Source: Verrucomicrobiota bacterium
GTDB lineage: Bacteria; Verrucomicrobiota; Verrucomicrobiia; Verrucomicrobiales; Akkermansiaceae
Assembly (NCBI GenBank): GCA_026397695.1
Contig: JAPLUJ010000723.1
Location: forward strand, 1 to 24,565
Direction of reading: 5' to 3'
Length of the DNA: 24,565 nucleotides
Shown: positions 5,483 through 11,495 of the stretch, one piece after another
How positions within the stretch are numbered: the stretch's first letter is position 1
How the letters are laid out: the number at the start of each line of letters is the position of its first letter
Notes under the pieces: model-generated
Seen by the model: the letters and a program-made list of their open reading frames with translations, nothing else
The model's database searches: none
Told to the model about the DNA's origin: nothing
Program-made: the position numbers and the translations under genes

Positions 5483-5719
5483 ATGGCCAAGCCGATCAAG
5501 CTCCGTGATTTCCTCAAGCGGGTGAAGGATCTCGATCCGACGATTGAGGTTTTTGTCAACCGCGGCAAGGGAAGCCATCTCATGCTTTGCAAGGATACTC
5601 ATGGCGGCAAGGTCTCCTTCCCGGTCCCGACAAGCTCGGGCGAAGTTGCCGGCCCATATCAGAAGGCCGTCATCCGACGCTTCGGATTGCCCGAGGATGC
5701 GTTCAAGAAGCCGCGGTAA
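5483..5719 (+). CDS. hicA: HicA-family mRNA interferase toxin
   Basis: 78 residues with the HicA double-stranded-RNA-binding-like fold: K-L-R-D-F-L-K-R-V-K helix, then R-G-K-G-S-H-L-M-L carrying the conserved histidine (H32), K-V-S-F-P-V-P, and a C-terminal K-A-V-I-R-R-F-G-L helix. HicA toxins degrade mRNA and tmRNA through this histidine. Length and motif order are complete, so the toxin looks intact. It starts directly after the hicB stop. Confidence 0.88.
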   Translation: MAKPIKLRDFLKRVKDLDPTIEVFVNRGKGSHLMLCKDTHGGKVSFPVPTSSGEVAGPYQKAVIRRFGLPEDAFKKPR

Positions 5720-5814
5720 TGCCGCCCATGTCGCGAACCGCCAGCAATTGGTTGGGATCAACACCTTCACGGAAGGCTGGCATTCGGCAAGATGGCTGCG
5801 CCACCCATGCGAAA

Positions 5815-6165
5815 ACGCGAACGTTGAACGAAAGAAGAAAACGCGAACATCGAACATCGAACGTCGAACGTCGAACATCCAACGTTGAACGAAAGAGAGA
5901 AAGGTGCGTCATGCTGAGGGAGAAAAGTTGCAAGTTGCAAGTTGCAAGTTGCCTAGCGCCCTCTTCTGTTCGAAGTTCGGCGTTCAATGTTCGATGTTCG
6001 ATGTTCGTATTCCTCTTCTGTTCGAAGTTCGGCGTTCAATGTTCGATGTTCAATGTTCGTATTCCTCTTCTGTTCGAAGTTCGGCGTTCGATGTTCAATG
6101 TTCGATGTTCGTATTCCTCTTCTGTTCGATGTTCGTATTCATTCTTCCCGACAGGAGCGCGCTGG
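5815..6165. repeat. Composite repeat with 52-bp tandem units, copy 2
   Basis: Homologous to 1570-1960: GAACATC/GAACGTC heptads, the same AACGTTGAACGAAAGAGAGA and GTTGCAAG array (about 5926-5953), then 52-bp units starting at 5969, 6021 and 6073 and a partial one at 6125. It ends at the same TATTCATTCTTCCCGACAGG boundary. The whole 5720-6389 gap is repeat DNA; no gene seen. Confidence 0.85.
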
Positions 6166-6214
6166 CGGGGCTCTTGTTAGCCGCGGGGATTGCTGCGCCG
6201 GTACGGACGGACGG

Positions 6215-6322
6215 GGTAGGGACAAGCGGCCTCGCTTGTCCGTGATTTCACCCTGCGGGCGTGGTCGATAGAAGGCGTGGTCATGCGCCGTGCCTTCACG
6301 CCGCCCCTGCGGGCGTGGTGCT
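6215..6322. repeat. Partial GGTAGGG palindromic element
   Basis: Starts GGTAGGGACAAGCGGCCTCG with an ACAAGCG...CGCTTGT hairpin and continues with CCCTGCGGG-type palindromes. The terminal CCCTACC is missing, so it is a truncated copy of the family at 4551. Confidence 0.6.
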
Positions 6323-6355
6323 TGCAGAAAAGAAGGCGCTAGAGATGCTAAAAGT

Positions 6356-6383
6356 TTGACATCACCTTTTTTGATGGCAAACT
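6356..6383 (+). promoter_or_regulatory. Candidate leaderless promoter of vapBC
   Basis: Perfect TTGACA (6356-6361), 16-bp spacer, CAAACT (6378-6383; keeps A2 and T6 only), 6 bp, ATG at 6390. Confidence 0.45.
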
Positions 6384-6389
6384 GTCGCC

Positions 6390-6659
6390 ATGGTTCGCAC
6401 ACAAATTCAACTTCCTGACGAGGTGCACGTGCGGGCGAAAAAGATTTGCGAAGCCCGCGAAATCTCATTCGCAGAACTGACGCGCCGCGGCATCGAATAC
6501 ATTCTAGGCGTCTATGCCGAGGGTGCCGGCCATCCGGACAACTGGCAACCGCCCACGCCACGGCGGCTCGGCTGGAAAGGACTAAGCGATGAGCAGATCA
6601 AGACCCAGGCGCAAGCAACCACGACCGAGGTGGCACTGAGCGCCCGGACACGTAAATAG
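6390..6659 (+). CDS. vapB: VapB-type ribbon-helix-helix antitoxin
   Basis: 89 residues. The N-terminal 45 form a CopG/ribbon-helix-helix: R-T-Q-I-Q-L-P-D-E-V strand, V-R-A-K-K-I-C-E-A-R-E helix, and I-S-F-A-E-L-T-R-R-G-I-E-Y-I-L second helix. The C-terminal tail has a P-R-R-L-G-W-K-G-L segment of the kind that inserts into the VapC active site. It should bind operator DNA and neutralise the VapC encoded 6 bp downstream. No SD is seen; the start coincides with the predicted transcript start. Confidence 0.85.
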   Translation: MVRTQIQLPDEVHVRAKKICEAREISFAELTRRGIEYILGVYAEGAGHPDNWQPPTPRRLGWKGLSDEQIKTQAQATTTEVALSARTRK

Positions 6660-6665
6660 GTTTTC

Positions 6666-7109
6666 ATGCTCTCCATCGACACCAACATCCTGCTGCATGC
6701 ATGCAATGAGGATTCTCCGAGCCACCGGGCCGCCTACGCCTGGCTCGCATCGATCCAGCGGGTTGAGAACGTGGCGATTTGCGAGTTTATCCTGGCCGAA
6801 CTCTACGGACTGCTGCGCAATCCCGCCGTGCTCGAACATCCGCTGACAGCGCCCGATGCCGTTGAAGTGATCCAAACCTACCGTCGGCATCCGCGCTGGC
6901 GGCTCGTTGGATTTCCGTTAGAGAGCCGCCCTCTGCACGATGCCATGTGGGCGAAAGCCAGCGCCAGTGACTTTGCTTTCCGCAGACTCTACGACATTCG
7001 CAGCGCTCTAACCCTCACCGCTCAAGGCGTTACCGAGTTCGCCACCGTCAACGTCAAGGACTTCAAAGACATCGGCTTCCGCAGAGTTTGGAATCCCCTC
7101 ACGGATTGA
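6666..7109 (+). CDS. vapC: VapC-type PIN-domain RNase toxin
   Basis: 147 residues with a full PIN set: M-L-S-I-D-T-N-I-L-L (D5), E-F-I-L-A-E-L-Y (E40/E45), Y-D-I-R-S-A-L-T (D110) and F-A-T-V-N-V-K-D-F (D132). The 'G-V-x-x-F-A-T-x-N-x-K-D-F' ending is characteristic of the VapC subgroup acting on tRNA or rRNA; the actual target is unknown. Starts 6 bp after vapB in the same operon. Length is typical, so it is likely functional. Confidence 0.88.
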   Translation: MLSIDTNILLHACNEDSPSHRAAYAWLASIQRVENVAICEFILAELYGLLRNPAVLEHPLTAPDAVEVIQTYRRHPRWRLVGFPLESRPLHDAMWAKASASDFAFRRLYDIRSALTLTAQGVTEFATVNVKDFKDIGFRRVWNPLTD

Positions 7110-7134
7110 GCCCCTCCCTGCCGTGCCTGATACC

Positions 7135-7290
7135 AGTCCCCGCTAAATCACATTGCGGGGAAGAGACGCAAGACTGGAAGACGCAAGAGCAGAGGAAGAG
7201 AGGAAGAAAAGCTGAAAGTTGAAATTGGAATGCGCTTTGCTCACTCTTTGTCTTGTTTCAGCTTTCAACTTTCAGCTTTTGGCTTTGAGC
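7135..7290. repeat. Direct repeat flanking mntA-hepT, left copy (box copy 4)
   Basis: Starts with the CCCCGCTAAATCACATTG box, then GAAGAGACGCAAGACTGGAA, an AG-rich stretch, GAAATTGGAATGCGCTTTGC, TCACTCTTTGTCTTGTTTCA and CTTTCAACTTTCAGCTTTTG. Nearly the same sequence in the same orientation lies at 8109-8288, so the two copies bracket the mntA-hepT module. Confidence 0.85.
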
Positions 7291-7368
7291 GCATGGGGTC
7301 ACTGATTACTTCTTCATCTCCGAGCCGACCACTGCGCTCGCCGGCCTGCTGTTAGGCGCGGGATATTG

Positions 7369-7722
7369 CTACGGCGATTGTCCCGCTTCCTTGGCCACAA
7401 CGCCTTGCAGGGCGCGGCCAAGTGCTGGTGCGACGCGGGTCGCGACGTCAAAGACGATGAAATAGTCCACTCCGAAATAATCGTGAATGAGGCGATCCCG
7501 CATGCCGGCCATTTTCCGCCATTCGATTTCCGGATAGCGTTGCCGGAACTCATCGGGCACCTTCTTGGCTGCCTCGCCGATGATTTCAACCGCTCTTGCG
7601 CATGCCCGCAGCATCACCGGATCCGCTAGGAAACCCGCCTCTGTGACACCACCGCAAGCCCTCTCCAGAAACAAGGCTTCGTCGATCATGTGCCGCAGGT
7701 AGTCAATGACCGAGATTGACAT
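7369..7722 (-). CDS. hepT: HepT-like HEPN ribonuclease toxin (DUF86)
   Basis: 117 residues, all-helical HEPN protein. The catalytic R-x4-H-x-Y motif is present as R75-D-R-L-I-H80-D-Y82, preceded by the usual [10 protein letters not shown] and the [11 protein letters not shown] run. In characterised HepT/MntA systems HepT is an RNase whose motif tyrosine is AMPylated by the partner nucleotidyltransferase to switch it off. That tyrosine (Y82) is conserved here. It is the second gene of the operon and overlaps mntA by 20 bp. Confidence 0.9.
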   Translation of the reverse strand: MSISVIDYLRHMIDEALFLERACGGVTEAGFLADPVMLRACARAVEIIGEAAKKVPDEFRQRYPEIEWRKMAGMRDRLIHDYFGVDYFIVFDVATRVAPALGRALQGVVAKEAGQSP

Positions 7723-7993
7723 ATTTCACTTCACGTAAAATGTGGGGTCCGATGTACGGGCTCAAGGAATCTTCGGTCACCAAATCCACCCGCCGGTGGA
7801 AGACCTCTTCCAGGGCCTCCCCAACCTGATACAAATTTTCGAAGGTCCGATCTTGGGGAGCGAATGATACAAGCACGTCCACGTCGCTGTCGGCGGTGGC
7901 CTCGTTGCGTGCGAACGAACCGAAAACGCCCAAACGCCGAACCCCGGCGGCAGACAGGCGCGGTTTCACGGGCTCAACAATCGCTTCAAACAT
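7703..7993 (-). CDS. mntA: MntA-like minimal nucleotidyltransferase antitoxin
   Basis: 96 residues with the minimal nucleotidyltransferase motif G25-S26-x10-D37-x-D39 ([18 protein letters not shown]) and a third acidic strand R-R-V-D-L-V-T. In the known systems this protein transfers AMP to HepT. It is unrelated in detail to the AbiEii-like protein at 2370, although both share the fold. First gene of the operon; the start fits the leaderless promoter at 8028-8000. Confidence 0.9.
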   Translation of the reverse strand: MFEAIVEPVKPRLSAAGVRRLGVFGSFARNEATADSDVDVLVSFAPQDRTFENLYQVGEALEEVFHRRVDLVTEDSLSPYIGPHILREVKYVNLGH

Positions 7994-7999
7994 GAAGGG

Positions 8000-8028
8000 A
8001 CGATACGGTCTGCCGTGCTGATTGTCAA
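8000..8028 (-). promoter_or_regulatory. Candidate leaderless promoter of mntA-hepT
   Basis: Minus strand: perfect TTGACA (8028-8023), 17-bp spacer, TATCGT (8005-8000; 4 of 6), CCCTTC, ATG at 7993. This is the best-scoring member of the set. Confidence 0.6.
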
Positions 8029-8108
8029 GAAACCAACGAGGTTCTGACGTTTCTTTGTAAAGCCGGCAGGGTCGGACGGCCTCGGCCGACCCTCTGCCCT
8101 CCGGGCGT

Positions 8109-8288
8109 CCGCTCTGGGATCCCAGCTAAATCACATTGGGGGGAAGAGACGCAAGACTGGAAGACGCAAGAGCAGAGGAAGAGAGGAAGAAAAGCTGAAA
8201 TTGGAATGCGCTTTGCTCACTCTTTGTCTTGTTTCAGCTTTCAACTTTCAACTTTCAGCTTTTGGCTTTCAGCTTTTGGCTTTGAGCG
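8109..8288. repeat. Direct repeat flanking mntA-hepT, right copy (box copy 5)
   Basis: Near-identical, same orientation as 7135-7290, with an extra CTTTCAGCTTTTGG unit near the end. Together with a short GC-rich leader (8041-8108) it fills the gap between mntA and the VanZ-like gene. Confidence 0.85.
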
Positions 8289-8326
8289 CCTGAGGCGCGT
8301 TCTCGCGGCCATCTTCCACTGATCAC

Positions 8327-8767
8327 ATGCAGGATTCCGCGCAACCGCATTCCACGAAGGCACGCTCCTTCGTCTTTCTTGTTCCCGCGGCGGTTCTGAT
8401 GTTGCTGATTCTGGCCGCTTCATGGGCTCCCGATTCAAGAATGACGCAACTCGGCTGGGTGCCGCGATGGGTCGCGATTCTGGCTGACCGCTTCCCCAAC
8501 ATCCGGACTGCGGTTCCATTCATCCCGCTGGCATTCTTGTTAGTTTGTGGATTGAGGATACGCGGGTCCAAGCGCCCCCTGGCATGGACCCTGATGCTCA
8601 GCCTGGCGTGCCTTTGCCTAGCGGAATTCGGACAAATTTTCCTGCCTGGCAGGACGGCCGATGGGTGGGATTTGCTGTGGGGCGGCGGCGGCGTCCTGCT
8701 GGGAACAGGAGCGGCGTGGCTGTGTAGCGGCGGTTTGCGACCGTCGTCATCATTGGCGGAGAAATGA
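8327..8767 (+). CDS. VanZ-like family membrane protein
   Basis: 146 residues with predicted membrane helices at about 14-33, 62-77, 86-102 and 115-134. The third/fourth-helix region carries the VanZ-like signature E100-F-G-Q103-I-F-L-P-G-R109-T-A-D-G-W-D115 followed by G-G-G-G-V-L-L-G. The biochemical role of VanZ-like domains is not settled. They are named after the teicoplanin-resistance protein but often occur in exopolysaccharide/exosortase loci, which fits its place just upstream of the exosortase. The ATG at 8327 directly precedes a hydrophilic 12-residue start. Confidence 0.75.
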   Translation: MQDSAQPHSTKARSFVFLVPAAVLMLLILAASWAPDSRMTQLGWVPRWVAILADRFPNIRTAVPFIPLAFLLVCGLRIRGSKRPLAWTLMLSLACLCLAEFGQIFLPGRTADGWDLLWGGGGVLLGTGAAWLCSGGLRPSSSLAEK

Positions 8768-9070
8768 GGTGTGGACCCCGAGCGGAAGATGAAGAGAGTT
8801 GCACCGCCAGGACGCCATCAAAAAATGAATGCCATCAGGCTTATTGCGTATCCTGCGCATTTTTGCGACAAAAAATACTGTAGGGAAAACCAATGACTTA
8901 TCAGTACGATGAAGAATGTTTCACCGCGAAAGGCGCGAAATGGCGCGAAAAAAATCAAGTGCTCATCCTGGCTTTGACTGACTCATCATGCGGATGAACC
9001 AAATTAGATTTTTCCCAATTCTTCCCATTTCGCGGATTATCGCGGTTTTCGCGGTTGCAATCTTTGCCCC
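8768..9070. other. Intergenic, no gene seen
   Basis: AT-richer than its surroundings. Contains short repeats of the type TTTCACCGCGAAAGGCGCGA and TTTCGCGGATTATCGCGG, reminiscent of the ACCACGGAT element at 3336 but not identical, and no credible ORF. Confidence 0.5.
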
Positions 9071-9630
9071 TGTCCCCTGTCCGCCGATGGCGGAATTTTG
9101 AATGTTGAATGTTGAATGTTGAATGAAAGACACAGAGTGTTAGCCACCGAAGGCGGAATTTTGAATGTTGAATTTTAAATGTTGAATGAAAGACGAATCA
9201 TCCAGTTCTCGCACTGAGCGAAGCTCTCTTCCCATTCAAAATTCAACATTCAACATTCAACATTTTTTCCTCTCTCTTCCCATTCAACATACAAAATTCA
9301 TCATTCTCTCTTTCCCTGCCCCCTGTCCGCCGATGGCGGAATTTTGAATGTTGAATGTTGAATGTTGAATGAAAGACACAGAGTGTTAGCCGCCGAAGGC
9401 GGAATTTTGAATGTTGAATTTTAAATGTTGAATGAAAGACGAATCCGCCCTGCCGCCGAAGGCGGAATTTTGAATTTTGAATTTTAAATGTTGAATGAAA
9501 GACGAATCCTCCAGTTCTCGCACTGAGCGAAGCTCTCTTCCCATTCAAAATTTAAAATTTAAAATTCAACATTTCTTCCTCTCTCTTCCCATTCAACATA
9601 CAAAATTCAAAATTCTCTCTTTCCCTGTCC
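9071..9630. repeat. Large heptad-repeat field, internally duplicated
   Basis: Arrays of GAATGTT, GAATTTT and AAATGTT heptads, broken by a CCGCCGATGGCGG or CCGAAGGCGG palindrome and by GAAAGACACAGAGTGTTAGC. The block starting CTGTCCGCCGATGGCGG at about 9078 is repeated from about 9326 with the same order of parts, ending each time in CAGTTCTCGCACTGAGCGAA, CCATTCAA-type heptads and CTCTCTTCCCATTCAACATA. Non-coding, directly upstream of exosortase 1. Confidence 0.85.
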
Positions 9631-9660
9631 CCTGACCCCTGACCTCCGACCCCCGTCCTC

Positions 9661-10527
9661 GTGCGATTTCTCTCCCTCACCCTATCTGTCCTCTGGTTGC
9701 ACTTTTTCTGGTGCCTGGTGCCATCGTGGCGCTTCGGGTTATACTATGAGTATGGATTTCTGGTGCCGTTGCTGGCTGTTGGTTTTGCCTGGCGGCGGGC
9801 CGGATTGCTCGGCGGAGAAACTGGGTTGGCATGGCGTCCGGGAAAAGCGGTCGATGGTCTCATGGTGGCGCTGGCGGCGCTGGCATTGTTGGCGCTGATT
9901 CCGCTGCGGGTGATCGAGACCGGCGATCCCGGCTGGCGGCCGCCGCTTGTCTTGCATGGTCTGCTGGTCACAGCGGGTACTCACCTGACGCTGGCCCGTT
10001 GGCGCGGCTGGAAGGTGTCGGCATTTTTTTTGCCGGTGACGATCTTCGCATGGTCGGCGGTACCCTATCTCTGGCAATTCGAGCAGGCGCTGGTGCGGCA
10101 ACTGACCGGCATGGTGATCGGGTTGACGCACGAGGTTTTCCTGTTAGGCGGGCACCCGGTCGAGCGCATGGGCGAGCGGCTGGCGCTTGGTGCCCAAGTG
10201 GTGGAAGTGAGCGATGGCTGTAGCGGGATTCGCTCGATCCAGAGTCTGGTGATGGCCGCCTTGTTTTTCGGGGAGTTGTTATGGTTGCATTGGCATGGGC
10301 GGCTGGCACTGGTGGGCACCGCGCTTGCGGCGGCCGTGCTGTGCAACACCGGGCGTGCGTGGTATCTCGCAACGGTCCAGTTTTCCACGGGCGTGGATGC
10401 GGCGCACGCCGCCCACGACACTGCCGGTCATGTGGCGTTCGCCGCAGCCGCGCTGGCACTCTATCTAACGGCGCGGCTGCTGATGCCCCGCGCGAGCGGG
10501 CGAGTCGTGGTGCGGCGGATGATCTGA
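9661..10527 (+). CDS. Exosortase/archaeosortase family protein 1
   Basis: 288 residues, about eight hydrophobic segments. The catalytic triad of exosortases is present: Cys187 in S-D-G-C-S-G-I-R-S, Arg232 in C-N-T-G-R-A-W-Y-L, and His252 in A-A-H-D-T-A-G. The N-terminal Y-Y-E-Y-G-F-L-V-P-L-L motif is also typical. Exosortases are inner-membrane transpeptidase-like enzymes thought to cleave PEP-CTERM-type tails and pass the protein on to the cell surface. The start is a GTG at 9661, with no upstream in-frame ATG and no SD. A paralogue lies at 18404 and a TPR-like partner gene follows each of them. Confidence 0.9.
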   Translation: MRFLSLTLSVLWLHFFWCLVPSWRFGLYYEYGFLVPLLAVGFAWRRAGLLGGETGLAWRPGKAVDGLMVALAALALLALIPLRVIETGDPGWRPPLVLHGLLVTAGTHLTLARWRGWKVSAFFLPVTIFAWSAVPYLWQFEQALVRQLTGMVIGLTHEVFLLGGHPVERMGERLALGAQVVEVSDGCSGIRSIQSLVMAALFFGELLWLHWHGRLALVGTALAAAVLCNTGRAWYLATVQFSTGVDAAHAAHDTAGHVAFAAAALALYLTARLLMPRASGRVVVRRMI

Positions 10528-10537
10528 CAGTTCGACA

Positions 10538-10760
10538 GGTAGGGCTGACCAGCCTCGGTCGGCCCACTTGTCCGCCCGCATGGGCGGGAGCAGGCGCGGT
10601 GTCATTGACTAAGCTGAAGCATCTCGCCCTCAGGGGTAGTTACGGACCAGCAAGGCTGCTGGTCCCTACCTTTTTTCGATAGGTAGGGCTGACCAGCCCT
10701 GGTCGGCCCACTTGTCCGCCCGCATGGGCGGGGAGCATGTGCGATGTCATTGACTAAGCT
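10538..10760. repeat. GGTAGGG...CCCTACC palindromic element, one full and one partial copy
   Basis: Full unit 10538-10670 (133 bp): GGTAGGGCTGACC, CCGCCCGCATGGGCGG hairpin, GTCATTGACTAAGCTGAAGC linker, then GGACCAGCA-aggc-TGCTGGTCC hairpin and CCCTACC. A second copy begins at 10682 and is truncated after the linker near 10760. Confidence 0.88.
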
Positions 10761-10789
10761 CACAGTTCCTGAACCCGGTGGAAAATGAT

Positions 10790-11060
10790 TTGGCACATTT
10801 TCGCGGTTTTCGGATTGGGTTTTCCGGGCCAACGGCCCATTCCATACCAGCCTTGGGCAGCGCCCAAGGTCAGTGCGTCGTCATGAGATTCGAGGGCTGC
10901 AAGCCCGGCCCATGCGGCGAGCAGGTCCGATGTCCGACGCTTCAGGTTGCGGGCCTTCAGCCCTCAATCGCATGGGTGGGATTGTTCCCCATGGCGTTGC
11001 CATGGGCTGGTATGTTGCCGGGCCGTTGGCCCTGAAGAGTGCCAAGTCATTTTCCGCAAT
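10790..11060. repeat. Cluster of short perfect palindromes
   Basis: A run of separate small hairpins: GGGCCAACGGCCC, CCTTGGGCAGCGCCCAAGG, GGGCTGCAAGCCC, CCATGGCGTTGCCATGG and GGGCCGTTGGCCC. The stems follow one another every 30-50 bp. Any RNA from here would be strongly folded. Not coding as far as I can see. Confidence 0.65.
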
Positions 11061-11099
11061 TCATTGCCCATTGCTCGTAAATACAAAGCCCGGCTCAGG

Positions 11100-11435
11100 A
11101 TGTCTGAAGCTGAAGCATCTCGCCCTCGGGGGTAGTTACGGACCAGCAAGGCTGCTGGTCCCTACCATTTTTCGATAGGTGCGATGTCATTGACTAAGCT
11201 GAAGCATCCCGCCCTCAAGGGTAGTTACGGACCAGCAAGGCTGCTGGTCCCTACCATTTTTCGATAGGTGCGGTGTCATTGACTAAGCTGAAGCATCCCG
11301 CCCTCGGGGGTAGTTACGGACCAGCAAGGCTGCTGGTCCCTACCATTTTTCGATAGGTGCGATGTCATTGACTAAGCTGAAGCATCTCGCCCTCGGGGGT
11401 AGTTACGGACCAGCAAGGCTGCTGGTCCCTACCAT
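11100..11435. repeat. 89-bp tandem repeat, about four units
   Basis: Units begin at about 11103, 11192, 11281 and 11370 (89-bp period). Each holds GACTAAGCTGAAGCATC, a CCGCCCTCGGGGG box, TAGTTACGGACCAGCAAGGC TGCTGGTCCCTACC, and a TTTTTCGATAGGTGCGATGT joint. It is the right half of the GGTAGGG element amplified in tandem. It ends 60 bp upstream of the TPR gene. Confidence 0.88.
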
Positions 11436-11495
11436 TTTTTCCGCTTTCCGCTTTCCGCCTTCGGCTTTCCGTATTCTAATCTCCCCTACCACCTT

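Noticed and set aside
8768..9660. Small RNA or riboswitch in the large gap before exosortase 1
   Set aside because: Only repeats and AT-rich DNA were seen. No known riboswitch pattern was recognised.
9661..10527. Large reverse-strand ORFs under exosortase 1 and the TPR-like genes (for example 12387-13415, 19478-20131)
   Set aside because: They are antisense shadows of GC-rich genes and show no recognisable domain.
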